From Chitinophaga pinensis (GTDB taxonomy: Bacteria; Bacteroidota; Bacteroidia; Chitinophagales; Chitinophagaceae): a DNA stretch of 63,960 bases. Shown here piece by piece: positions 27,191-35,570 of this stretch. The position numbers were made by a program, and so were the translations under genes. Location of the stretch: positions 1-63,960 of the forward strand of contig CAMBEI010000007.1 in assembly GCA_945865645.1 (NCBI GenBank). Reading direction: 5' to 3'. The notes beneath the pieces are model-generated. The model was not told the origin of the DNA. It saw only the letters and a list, made by a program, of their open reading frames with translations, and did not search any database. Within the stretch, counting starts at the first letter, position 1, and the number at the start of each line of letters is the position of its first letter.

Positions 27191-28672
27191 TTAATCATGA
27201 TTAACCAACACAGTGCTGTCTTTTAAATAGGGAATTTTTTGTGCAAATTGAGCATTAAATAAATACCTGAAAATATTTACATTGCTCATGGTAATTTTAG
27301 CGCTGTCAAACCGTTTATCTGGAAAACGTACTGCACAAAGGTTATTAAAAGTATACTGCTCTGCTGATATTTGGGCAGTATCAAATATCCGTACGCTTCC
27401 TTTATTGTTATAGCCATGGTCGCTCACTAATAATACCAGTGCAGATGAATCTTGCAAAGTTATTTTGTCAACAATAGATTTAATAATGGTATTGGTATAT
27501 TTTAAGTAAGATAAATAGTTTGTTTTGCTCTCTACATTAAACTTATTTATGGGTAGATAATTACCCACACTATCTTTAAAATAAGGAGCATGCGGCATTA
27601 GCAAATGCGTATAAACAAATTTTGGAGAATTGTTGGTTTTTTCAATGGAAGCCATCAGGTTATTGTAGGATGTATTATTATCATTATCATGTTGAAAAAT
27701 ATGCCTGCGGCCAAAATAATTAAACTTATAAAGCAAATACCCAAAGTCTAAAAGCAGTCTGTTATGCAGTATTTTATTTGTAATTAAATCAGCATGCATG
27801 GGTACTATTACATTGTTGTTTGAAACTCCTGGCTTATTTTTTATATCAAAAATTGAGTAGTTTTCAATTGAATATCCCATCGAGTTGAATATAGAAAACA
27901 AGTTACCGTTTTTAATTTCGTTTATTCTTTTTTGCATGTCTGCCTGCACTGCAATTTTATTATGATAATCATACTGAATGTATTGCATGTTCAACATGGA
28001 TGACATGCTGAAAAATGTAAAATTATAGTTAGAAAAGGAAGGCAAAATTTTAAAATATTTTAGTTGCAAAAAATTATATAAACTATCGTTTTTAAACCCA
28101 AAACTATCCTGCAGGCTTTTATAACCTGCATAGCAATCAAATACTATAAAGTAAACGTTTGGTTTAGCGGTTACTTTGGAGGTTTCAAAAACAACTGATG
28201 ATGTGGTGGGAGCAATGTTTTTATTGTTAAACGTTTTATTTAATAGTAAAAATCCATCAATCAAACAGTAAACCAAAAGCAGAATATTTAAATAAAAAAA
28301 TAATTTAGGCCGAAATGATACATATCGTTTAAGTAAAAAGATGTATGCAATATTTACAATAAGCAGTAGCGGAAGTATAACAGAATAAGAGTGCATAAAA
28401 TGCAGCCAGGCTATGTTTTTTACCCAATCGTGCATGGCACCAAAAAACAAATACCATAAGGCTATAAAAAAAGTAATCAGGGAAGCATGTAAAAGTTTTT
28501 TTGTAAAAAGAAACAATATGGCTGTTAACAATAACATACCAAAAAAAATAAACAGGCCGGTAAAAAGCACTTCGCTACTGCTTATAAAACCGTAGTTTTC
28601 CAACCAGCCGTGCAGGCAAAAAAAGAATACCAGTAAAAACAAAAAGAAAGGTATTTTTTTTAACGGCTTCAT
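27191..28672 (-). CDS. Membrane-anchored sulfatase-fold enzyme (alkaline phosphatase superfamily), copy A
   Basis: 493 residues, same architecture as its downstream paralog: five N-terminal helices, then KPNVYFIVFDCYAGYKSLQ, the SNYNFTFFSMSS block and VLLVSDHGYN. At the conserved first metal site the sequence is FDCYAG where the paralog has LDGYAG, so a Gly is replaced by Cys beside the Asp. Its start overlaps the stop of the methyltransferase gene by four bases (ATGA), which points to translational coupling. The two copies probably arose by local duplication; retention of all metal ligands in both suggests both are active, possibly on different acceptors (inference). Confidence 0.7.
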   Translation of the reverse strand: MKPLKKIPFFLFLLVFFFCLHGWLENYGFISSSEVLFTGLFIFFGMLLLTAILFLFTKKLLHASLITFFIALWYLFFGAMHDWVKNIAWLHFMHSYSVILPLLLIVNIAYIFLLKRYVSFRPKLFFYLNILLLVYCLIDGFLLLNKTFNNKNIAPTTSSVVFETSKVTAKPNVYFIVFDCYAGYKSLQDSFGFKNDSLYNFLQLKYFKILPSFSNYNFTFFSMSSMLNMQYIQYDYHNKIAVQADMQKRINEIKNGNLFSIFNSMGYSIENYSIFDIKNKPGVSNNNVIVPMHADLITNKILHNRLLLDFGYLLYKFNYFGRRHIFQHDNDNNTSYNNLMASIEKTNNSPKFVYTHLLMPHAPYFKDSVGNYLPINKFNVESKTNYLSYLKYTNTIIKSIVDKITLQDSSALVLLVSDHGYNNKGSVRIFDTAQISAEQYTFNNLCAVRFPDKRFDSAKITMSNVNIFRYLFNAQFAQKIPYLKDSTVLVNHD

Positions 28673-30060
28673 GAGTTACGTTTCATTAAAAATAAAACCC
28701 GGTTGGTATGGCCCACTGTTGCTTCTTTTACAATTTGGTAATTAGCAGCGAAGACGGTTTTAAAATGCTCCAGGTTATAATCATTAAAAATATCTTTACG
28801 GTTTTGCAACAGCAGTTTTACTTTTTCATCGCTCTTTGGTACAAATTCAATAATAAGATACTGCCCAATTGGCTGCAACCACTCTGCAATAAAAGGGAAC
28901 GGTACATTATTGGCAATGGCCAGGTGATGCACCAGGGCCAAAGCAAGTACCAGGTCGGCTTTCAGCCTTTCTGTAATGGATCCTCTTTCGGTGTTATTCC
29001 AACCGATGGCCGGTGATGGCGTGGTAAGATCATTAACCAGGGGCAATATATTACTACTGCCATCCTGCTTATTTTTCAAATAAAAGTTGTTGATACAGTT
29101 GGGATCTGAATCTGTAGCAATTACCTGTTTATCCCCGGCAAAAAGCAAACTGAAATGCCCGTCGTTGGCGCCCAGGTCAATTACATTACTAAATTCAATT
29201 TCACTGATAAATGATTTAACCAACGCAGTCTTAGATGCTAAATAATCATCACCCAAAATGGTATCAGTGTAATAATCATCCCAGGTTGTTTTTATTTTTT
29301 TGGAAGATAATTTTTGCACAAAACTTTCAAGGCCCTTTAACAATATTTCGAATTTTTGTTTTGAAAAATTATTTTCTTTACCCGGCCTTTGTTTTTGTTT
29401 GCCCGCAAATTTTGCCTGCAGGTGAATATGTAAAAAAGTATTCATGTTCCAGCGTGATCTTTTGGGCAATAAGTTAACCAGTACATCCATGGGTATGCCA
29501 TTGGGATAAGCCGTAAATAATTTACCGGTATCCGGGTGGCAATAATGCATCAACAGCAATGGTGCTAAAAAACATTCGCTAAACTGGCGGTAAGCTACCC
29601 AAGGTTTTCCCTGCTCATAATTTTCAAAAGAAAGGGTATCAATAAAGATGGGTTTGCCTTTAAAGAACTGGATATTAAAAGGTGTAGCATCTTTTAGTAT
29701 CATATCTTTTTGTAGGGATGCCATGGCGATTTGTAAAGTGAGCAGGGCTGCATCTTTCCACATATCAAAACTCCATTCATAAGGATAACTGATGAAAGGA
29801 ATTTGCTCAGGGAGCAGGACTCTCCCATCCGCAAATGAAAACTTATCTCTTTCAGTAATTTCACTGTGACTAATAAGCTTCCCTTTTTTAACCAGCTCAT
29901 CATACAAACCACTTTCCATTAACCTGCTGTAATGAATTTCATAAACGGGATGAATATATCGGTAGACCTTGCCGCCCTGCTGAAAAACAAAACCGCTCGT
30001 ATCTCTATATGAAGCAGGATGGGATTGCATGTTAAAATCAGATTGTTTAATTGAAGACAT
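28669..30060 (-). CDS. Two-part protein: kinase-like N-terminus and class I methyltransferase C-terminus
   Basis: 463 residues. The C-terminal half is a Rossmann methyltransferase: NVIDLGANDGHFSLLFAG (motif I, near residue 290), a DSDPNC acidic loop and LVLALALVHHLAI. The N-terminal half has KDATPFNIQFFKGKPIFIDTL, which resembles the catalytic loop (D-x4-N) and metal loop (D) of aminoglycoside-kinase/LPS-kinase folds. I recall similar architecture in rhizobial NoeA-type and other Bacteroidota methyltransferases. It may methylate an envelope glycan. It overlaps genes on both sides: its ATG shares one base with the stop of the 57-residue gene, and its stop shares four bases with the sulfatase-fold gene. 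Confidence 0.7.
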   Translation of the reverse strand: MSSIKQSDFNMQSHPASYRDTSGFVFQQGGKVYRYIHPVYEIHYSRLMESGLYDELVKKGKLISHSEITERDKFSFADGRVLLPEQIPFISYPYEWSFDMWKDAALLTLQIAMASLQKDMILKDATPFNIQFFKGKPIFIDTLSFENYEQGKPWVAYRQFSECFLAPLLLMHYCHPDTGKLFTAYPNGIPMDVLVNLLPKRSRWNMNTFLHIHLQAKFAGKQKQRPGKENNFSKQKFEILLKGLESFVQKLSSKKIKTTWDDYYTDTILGDDYLASKTALVKSFISEIEFSNVIDLGANDGHFSLLFAGDKQVIATDSDPNCINNFYLKNKQDGSSNILPLVNDLTTPSPAIGWNNTERGSITERLKADLVLALALVHHLAIANNVPFPFIAEWLQPIGQYLIIEFVPKSDEKVKLLLQNRKDIFNDYNLEHFKTVFAANYQIVKEATVGHTNRVLFLMKRNS

Positions 30061-30233
30061 TAATCAACAGTATCATTTTCATCTTCCTTCTTTGGTTTTT
30101 TACTGGCAAAAAATGCTTTGAAGCTGAACCAGAAATTTTTAAAAAAGAAACTTGCGCCCAATACGGCAGCAATAATCATCTGCAATAGGTAACTGCCACT
30201 TCCGGGATCAATGTATAATAAAAAAAAATACAT
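30060..30233 (-). CDS. 57-residue membrane protein in the envelope cluster
   Basis: Found by reading the minus strand between GtrA and the methyltransferase. MYFFLLYIDPGSGSYLLQ opens the protein, then a hydrophobic stretch (MIIAAVLGASFFF) and a basic/acidic tail (ASKKPKKEDENDTVD). The stop TAA overlaps the methyltransferase ATG by one base (TAATG), a classic coupling arrangement. I recall IDPGSGS-containing small proteins next to envelope-polysaccharide genes in Bacteroidota, but I cannot name a family. No function is proposed beyond a small membrane partner. Confidence 0.6.
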   Translation of the reverse strand: MYFFLLYIDPGSGSYLLQMIIAAVLGASFFFKNFWFSFKAFFASKKPKKEDENDTVD

Positions 30234-30299
30234 AATTGATTTTTAAAATCTACACGAATTTAGCAAAAGCAATTCAATAGTGTATTAAAAACCAAAAAC

Positions 30300-30785
30300 T
30301 TACTGAGTATCTGCCTTTTTTTTAAAAGAAAAATGCTTCTGGCTCAAATAACTGATGGTAACAATAATAAGCGTAGTGAGGCATTGGCTCAAAAATGGCC
30401 ACCAGCCAAACACTTCTACAAATATTTTAAGCAGAAAATAGTTTAGCACAAGATTAAATACAAATGTCAATCCGTAACGAAAAAATTGTATTCTTCCCTT
30501 TAAATTAGAATCTACAAATACCACATACCGCATTAATAAAAAACCAACCATAAAATTTACACAAAAGGAAATAAATAAAGCAGCATTATGTGGTTTTAAG
30601 GTGTAAAACCCCAACTCTACATTTTCGTATTTAAAAACAAATACCAGTAAAATTTTAAAAAGTGCAAGTCCCAATACCGTATTGGCACCACCACAGGCAG
30701 CGTAACGAAAAGTTTGTTCCGGCATTAATTTGCGGAATAGTGGGTAAAAAAAATCAATGAACGCTATGATCTTGTCTTTTGTCAA
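30300..30785 (-). CDS. GtrA family membrane protein
   Basis: 161 residues with four membrane helices. The signature FRYAACGGANTVLGLALFKILL at residues 25-46 is that of GtrA, the presumed flippase for polyprenyl-phosphate-linked sugars (or a partner of the sugar transferase). The start is uncertain: the first in-frame candidate is TTG (30783-30785), giving a short N-terminal segment common in Bacteroidota GtrA; an internal ATG at 30726-30728 would give a shorter protein. It is the first gene of the seven-gene cluster, 66 bases before the 57-residue gene. Confidence 0.75.
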   Translation of the reverse strand: MTKDKIIAFIDFFYPLFRKLMPEQTFRYAACGGANTVLGLALFKILLVFVFKYENVELGFYTLKPHNAALFISFCVNFMVGFLLMRYVVFVDSNLKGRIQFFRYGLTFVFNLVLNYFLLKIFVEVFGWWPFLSQCLTTLIIVTISYLSQKHFSFKKKADTQ

Positions 30786-30852
30786 AAAAAATAAAAATTT
30801 AAACCTATATTACTATTTTACATCCGACATGCTTAATTTTTCTACTATTAAA

Positions 30853-32481
30853 CTAACTATAAAGTTCTTCCCTCATCGCCTTAACCCTTTCATCTACCAA
30901 GTATTCATCATAAGTCATTAACCGATCAATCATTCCTTTTGGCGTAAGTTCAATAATACGATTGGCAACGGTTTGCATAAATTGATGATCATGTGTAGTA
31001 ACTAAAATTACACTGGGATAGGTCACCATATTGTCATTGAAGGAAATAATGCTTTCCAAATCAAGGTGGTTTGTTGGCTCATCTAAAATAAGCACATTGG
31101 GGTTTTGCAGCATCATCTTGCTAACCATGCAACGTACTTTTTCACCACCACTCAATACATTGGTCTTCTTTAAAATTTCATCTCCGCTAAAAAGCATTTT
31201 CCCTAAAAATCCACGTAAAAAATCTTCATCAACATCTTTGGTAGTTGGTGGCACATACTGGCGCAACCAATCCATCAGATTTAGTGTACTGCCTTCAAAA
31301 TATTCGCTGTTATCATTTGGTAAATAAGCCGTGGTAACAGTTGTACCCCATTCATATGTGCCATTGGCAGCTTTCAATCTGCCATTAATCACTTCAAAAA
31401 AACTGGTCAGTGCAATGGGGTCACGGCTTATGAAAGCGATCTTATCTCCCTTCTGAATATCAAATTTTATTCTATCGAAAATGGTCTTGCCTTCTATTTG
31501 TAATTTAAGATTATCAACTTTCAATATCTCGTTGCCCACTTCCCTATCCTGTTTAAAAATAATGCCGGGATATTTTCTGTTACTGGGTTCAATATCTTCT
31601 ATAACCAGTTTTTCCAAAGCTTTTTTACGAGAAGTTGCCTGTTTACTTTTAGATGCATTGGCGCTAAAACGGGCAATAAATTCAAGTAGGTCTTTACGCT
31701 TGTCTTCATTTTTCTTATTCTTATCGCTCATTTGCCTGGCTGCTAGTTGCGAGCTCTCGTACCAGAAGCTATAGTTACCGGTGTAAATTTTTATCTTACT
31801 CCTGTCAACATCGGCTACATGCGTACAAACCGAATCTAAAAAGTGACGATCGTGACTTACTACCAAAACAATATTTTGATAATCGGCTAAAAAATTCTCC
31901 AGCCAGCTGATGGTTTCCACATCCAGGTTATTGGTAGGCTCATCCAGTAATAAAATATCGGGGTTACCAAAAATGGCCTGAGCCAGTAATACCCTTACTT
32001 TAATGTTTGCCGCAATATCTTTCATTAACACCTGAAGTAAATCATCTTTTACACCCAAATCATTCAGTAAAGTAGCAGCATCACTTTCGGCAGTATAGCC
32101 ACCCATTTCGCCAAACTCATGCTCTAGGTCTCCGGCTTTAATACCATCAGCCTCAGAAAAATCTTCCTTGGCATACAGGGCATCTTTTTCATGCATCACT
32201 TTCCACATTTTTTTATGGCCCATCAGCACTGTATTTAAAACAGTAGTTTCATCAAACCCAAACTGGTTCTGGCTTAAAACCGCCATCCGTTCGCCGGGTG
32301 TAATATCAATGGTTCCTTTGTTGGGCTCTATCTCGCCACTAATGATTTTTAAGAAGGTAGATTTACCTGCCCCATTAGCCCCGATAACTCCATAGCAGTT
32401 TCCTTTTGTGAAGCCGATATTAACTTCATCAAACAAAACCCTTTTGCCGTATGCCAGCGTTATATTATTTGCACTTATCAT
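30853..32481 (-). CDS. ybiT: ABC-F family ATPase, YbiT type
   Basis: 542 residues, two ATP-binding cassettes and no membrane domain. Walker A is GANGAGKST in the first domain; Walker B pairs are LLLDEPTNNLD and LILDEPTNHLD. The second signature is LSGGEKVRCMVSKMM; the first site has the degenerate MKDIAANIKVRVLLAQ instead of LSGG. The linker FSANASKSKQATSRKKAL is nearly identical in type to that of E. coli YbiT, hence the symbol. ABC-F proteins act on ribosomes to rescue stalled or awkward translation. I use the ATG at 32479-32481 because TATCTTTG at 32499-32506 lies just upstream and would exclude the longer frame. Confidence 0.85.
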   Translation of the reverse strand: MISANNITLAYGKRVLFDEVNIGFTKGNCYGVIGANGAGKSTFLKIISGEIEPNKGTIDITPGERMAVLSQNQFGFDETTVLNTVLMGHKKMWKVMHEKDALYAKEDFSEADGIKAGDLEHEFGEMGGYTAESDAATLLNDLGVKDDLLQVLMKDIAANIKVRVLLAQAIFGNPDILLLDEPTNNLDVETISWLENFLADYQNIVLVVSHDRHFLDSVCTHVADVDRSKIKIYTGNYSFWYESSQLAARQMSDKNKKNEDKRKDLLEFIARFSANASKSKQATSRKKALEKLVIEDIEPSNRKYPGIIFKQDREVGNEILKVDNLKLQIEGKTIFDRIKFDIQKGDKIAFISRDPIALTSFFEVINGRLKAANGTYEWGTTVTTAYLPNDNSEYFEGSTLNLMDWLRQYVPPTTKDVDEDFLRGFLGKMLFSGDEILKKTNVLSGGEKVRCMVSKMMLQNPNVLILDEPTNHLDLESIISFNDNMVTYPSVILVTTHDHQFMQTVANRIIELTPKGMIDRLMTYDEYLVDERVKAMREELYS

Positions 32482-32498
32482 AATTATTAAAAAGTGTG

Positions 32499-32506
32499 CA
32501 AAGATA
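32499..32506 (-). promoter_or_regulatory. -7 box TATCTTTG of the ABC-F gene
   Basis: Exact TAnnTTTG match, 17 bases before the ATG at 32481. Confidence 0.6.
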
Positions 32507-32513
32507 AGGGAAG

Positions 32514-32605
32514 CAGTTCGCAATTGGCAGTGGGCAGCGGGCAAAATTTAGTATCAGTCATCCTGTTTAACTGCAAACTGCCAACTATTTTCTGCCAACT
32601 GCTCA
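32514..32605. repeat. Degenerate CTGCCAACT/GGCAGT repeat between divergent promoters
   Basis: The spacer between the two -7 boxes is filled with near-copies of AACTGCCAACT on one side and GCAGT-type words (GGCAGTGGGCAGCGGGC) on the other, each side partly complementary to the other. It is low-complexity, non-coding and could form hairpins. Confidence 0.45.
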
Positions 32606-32606
32606 T

Positions 32607-32614
32607 TATCTTTG
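32607..32614 (+). promoter_or_regulatory. -7 box TATCTTTG of argS
   Basis: Exact TAnnTTTG match; the ATG at 32619 follows after only 4 bases, so the argS transcript should be leaderless or nearly so. Confidence 0.6.
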
Positions 32615-32618
32615 CTAC

Positions 32619-34403
32619 ATGTCAATAGTTAATACCTTAAAGAAAAGTGCAATAGAAAGTTTAACGGCCTTGTATGCGCAAAGCTTTACTGAAAAAGATT
32701 TTCAGGTAAACCAAACTAAGCCAGAATTTGAAGGAGATTATACCCTAGTTATGTTTTCTTTAGTAAAATCATTAAAATTTTCCCCAGAAACCATTGGCCA
32801 GCAATTGGGCGAGCATCTTATAAAAAACTACTCGCAATTTTTTACCGCATACAATATTATAAAAGGATTTTTAAATCTTACTGTTGCTGATAGTTATTGG
32901 CAGGACTTATTAAATAAAAATTACAAAAAGAGTTGCTACGGTAAAAAAGAATTTAATGGTAAAAAAGTAATGGTTGAATACGCTTCTCCAAATACCAATA
33001 AACCATTACATCTTGGGCATTTAAGAAATATTTTTTTGGGATGGTCTGTTGCCGAAATATTAAAAGCCAATGGCTATGAAGTTATAAAAAGTTGTATTGT
33101 AAATGACAGAGGTATTCATATTTGCAAAAGTATGATTGCCTGGCAGCGTTTTGCAAATGGTGCTACGCCAGAAAGTGCCGGAAGCAAAGGAGATCATTTT
33201 GTTGGAAAATACTATGTAAAATTTAATGACGTTTATAGGGAACAGGTAGCAGATCTTGTTAAAGCAGGAAAATCAAAAGATGAGGCAGAAAAAGAAGCCC
33301 CTATTATGAAAGACACCCAACAAATGTTGGTAGATTGGGAAGATGGTAAACCCGAAGTGATTACCCTTTGGAAAAAAATGAATAATTGGGTTTATAAAGG
33401 CTTTGATGTAACTTATAAAAGCATTGGCGCAGATTTTGACAAGACCTATTACGAAAGTAATACCTACCTACTAGGTAAAGATATTGTGCAAAAAGGAATG
33501 GATAAAAAAGTATTTTATAAAAAGGATGACGGAAGCATTTGGATTGATTTAACTAATGAAGGACTTGATGAAAAAATTGTGCAACGAAGCGATGGCACGT
33601 CTGTTTACATTACGCAAGATATTGGATTAGCTCTACATAAATATGAACAATATAAAATCGAACAAAGTATTTATGTAATTGGCAATGAACAAAATTACCA
33701 TATGAAAGTGCTGCAGCTTATATGCAAAAAGCTACTCATGCCAAATGCCGATAATATGTACCATTTAAGCTATGGAATGGTTGAACTTACCAGTGGCAAA
33801 ATGAAAAGCAGGGAGGGAACTGTTGTAGACGCGGATGACATAATTAACGAAATGATAGCCACATCTCAGCAACATACCGAAGAATTGGGCAAGGTAAAAG
33901 ACTTTATGGAAGACGAATTAACAGAATTATATAAAACGATTGGCTTAGGCGCGATGAAATTTTATTTACTTCGGGTTGATCCTAAAAAAACGATGATATT
34001 TAATCCAGCCGAAAGCATAGATTTTCATGGATTTACCGGATCATTTGTTCAATATACTTATGCAAGGATAAAAAGTATATTAAGAAAACAAATAACTAAT
34101 GATTTAATGCCTAATGACTTAATGCCTAATGACTTCTTAAAATTAGAAAAAGAAATTATTATAGCCGCTGAACAATATCCTGCAATTATTGAACAAGCGT
34201 GCACGGAACACAATCCATCGGTTATTGCTAATTATGTTTTTAATCTTTCTAAAACATTCAATTCTTTTTATGCCGAACTCTCGATAGCTAATGCCGAGTC
34301 TGAATCAAAAAAACAACTGCGATTAAAATTATCTCTGTTCACTGCAAATATCATTAAAAGCAGCATGAGTTTAATGGGCATTTCAGTTCCCGAAAGAATG
34401 TAA
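32619..34403 (+). CDS. argS: Arginyl-tRNA synthetase
   Basis: 594 residues. Class I synthetase signatures: SPNTNKPLHLGHLRN (HIGH box) and MVELTSGKMKSREGTVVDA (KMSKS-type box). The N-terminal Arg-tRNA domain and C-terminal anticodon domain (IVEQACTEH...SKTFNSFYAEL) are present. It charges tRNA-Arg in the cytoplasm. Unusual: residues about 494-506 read NDLMPNDLMPNDF, coded by a 15-base tandem repeat; this falls at the junction between catalytic core and anticodon domain. Neighbours are a divergent ABC-F gene and downstream pfkA. Confidence 0.95.
   Translation: MSIVNTLKKSAIESLTALYAQSFTEKDFQVNQTKPEFEGDYTLVMFSLVKSLKFSPETIGQQLGEHLIKNYSQFFTAYNIIKGFLNLTVADSYWQDLLNKNYKKSCYGKKEFNGKKVMVEYASPNTNKPLHLGHLRNIFLGWSVAEILKANGYEVIKSCIVNDRGIHICKSMIAWQRFANGATPESAGSKGDHFVGKYYVKFNDVYREQVADLVKAGKSKDEAEKEAPIMKDTQQMLVDWEDGKPEVITLWKKMNNWVYKGFDVTYKSIGADFDKTYYESNTYLLGKDIVQKGMDKKVFYKKDDGSIWIDLTNEGLDEKIVQRSDGTSVYITQDIGLALHKYEQYKIEQSIYVIGNEQNYHMKVLQLICKKLLMPNADNMYHLSYGMVELTSGKMKSREGTVVDADDIINEMIATSQQHTEELGKVKDFMEDELTELYKTIGLGAMKFYLLRVDPKKTMIFNPAESIDFHGFTGSFVQYTYARIKSILRKQITNDLMPNDLMPNDFLKLEKEIIIAAEQYPAIIEQACTEHNPSVIANYVFNLSKTFNSFYAELSIANAESESKKQLRLKLSLFTANIIKSSMSLMGISVPERM
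34096..34136 (+). repeat. 15-base in-frame tandem repeat inside argS
   Basis: CTAATGA(T/C)TTAATGC occurs twice plus a partial third copy (34096-34110, 34111-34125, 34126-34136). It codes for NDLMP units, so the frame is kept. The word resembles intergenic TAATGACTTAATG-type repeats. Confidence 0.7.
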
Positions 34404-34493
34404 AATGCCAGTATAAATTGCTTTATTTTTTAAGCAATGCTTATTACCCTAATGTGTTTATGTTACACTTTAGTAAATTAGCTATATAAATCT

Positions 34494-34501
34494 TATTTTT
34501 G
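34494..34501 (+). promoter_or_regulatory. -7 box TATTTTTG of pfkA
   Basis: Exact TAnnTTTG match with 4 bases to the ATG at 34506, again almost leaderless. Confidence 0.6.
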
Positions 34502-34505
34502 CACA

Positions 34506-35489
34506 ATGATAAAGAACGTTAATAAAATAGGCGTACTAACTTCTGGCGGCGATAGTCCTGGTATGAATGCATGTATACGTGCGGTTATTAGAACGGGCAT
34601 TCACAATGGCAAAGAAATGTTTGGCATTATGAGGGGCTACACTGGAATGGTTGAAGATGATATTATTGCAATGGAAAGTAGAAGCGTTGCTAATATCATA
34701 CAACGAGGCGGCACCATTCTAAAAACTTCTCGCTGCATGGAGTTTTTTGAGCCAGAAGGTAGAAAAAAAGCTTATGAGAATTTAAAAAAACATGGTATAG
34801 ATGGACTGATAATTATTGGAGGAGATGGCAGCTTTAGAGGCGCGCAAATATTTAGTAAAGAATACGACATCCCCTGCATTGGATTACCTGGCACTATTGA
34901 TAAAGATATTGCGGGTACCGATTTTACTATTGGCTTTGATACAGCAGTAAATACAGCTGTTGAAGCCATTGATAAAATAAGAGATACTGCAGAAGCGCAC
35001 GATCGCTTATTTGTGATAGAAGTGATGGGAAGAGATGCTGGATATATTGCTCTTCATAGCGGCATTGCCACTGGTGCAGAAAATATTTTAATACCAGAAA
35101 GAAAAACAGAAATAGAAAATATTATTGCCCAACTTGCCGAAAAAGAAAGACGGCAAAAATTGGTTAACTTAATTGTAGTGGCCGAGGGAGAAGAATTTGG
35201 CGGCGGTAACGAAGTTGCAAAATTTATTAAAGCCCGCTTACCATTATTAGAAATACGTGTTTGCATTTTAGGTCATATACAAAGAGGTGGGGCGCCAAGC
35301 TGTATGGATCGTCTTATCGCAAGTCGCATGGGCTATCATGCAGTAGAATCATTAGTTGAAGGGAGACATAATGTTTTTGTTGGCATAGTAAATAATAAAA
35401 TAAATTATATCCCACTTGACGAAGCCATTAAGAAAAAACAACGCATAAGTGAAGAATGGTTAAAGATTGTTAAAATACTGGCTACTTAG
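34506..35489 (+). CDS. pfkA: 6-phosphofructokinase
   Basis: 327 residues. ATP site GGDSPGMNACIRAV, second block GDGSFRGAQIF, and catalytic block GLPGTIDKDIAGTDFTIGFDTA with the proton-transfer Asp. Length and motifs match the ATP-dependent, allosteric bacterial type (Gly at GGDGS rather than PPi-type Asp). It catalyses the committed step of glycolysis. Pyruvate kinase follows 81 bases downstream, so the two glycolysis control enzymes are neighbours, though the spacer is filled with a repeat. Confidence 0.95.
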   Translation: MIKNVNKIGVLTSGGDSPGMNACIRAVIRTGIHNGKEMFGIMRGYTGMVEDDIIAMESRSVANIIQRGGTILKTSRCMEFFEPEGRKKAYENLKKHGIDGLIIIGGDGSFRGAQIFSKEYDIPCIGLPGTIDKDIAGTDFTIGFDTAVNTAVEAIDKIRDTAEAHDRLFVIEVMGRDAGYIALHSGIATGAENILIPERKTEIENIIAQLAEKERRQKLVNLIVVAEGEEFGGGNEVAKFIKARLPLLEIRVCILGHIQRGGAPSCMDRLIASRMGYHAVESLVEGRHNVFVGIVNNKINYIPLDEAIKKKQRISEEWLKIVKILAT

Positions 35490-35555
35490 GAGTGGACAGT
35501 TAGCAATGGACGGTTAGTTGGGATGGTACTCTAAACCTCTAAACAAAAATCAACA
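35490..35555 (+). repeat. Degenerate repeat between pfkA and pyk
   Basis: Words such as GGACAGTTAGCAATGGACGG and CTCTAAACCTCTAAAC occupy this spacer. The CTCTAAAC unit is like the CTAAACTAT array at 23404-23470. No hairpin strong enough for a terminator is seen. Confidence 0.4.
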
Positions 35556-35570
35556 AGTTAAAAATATTAA

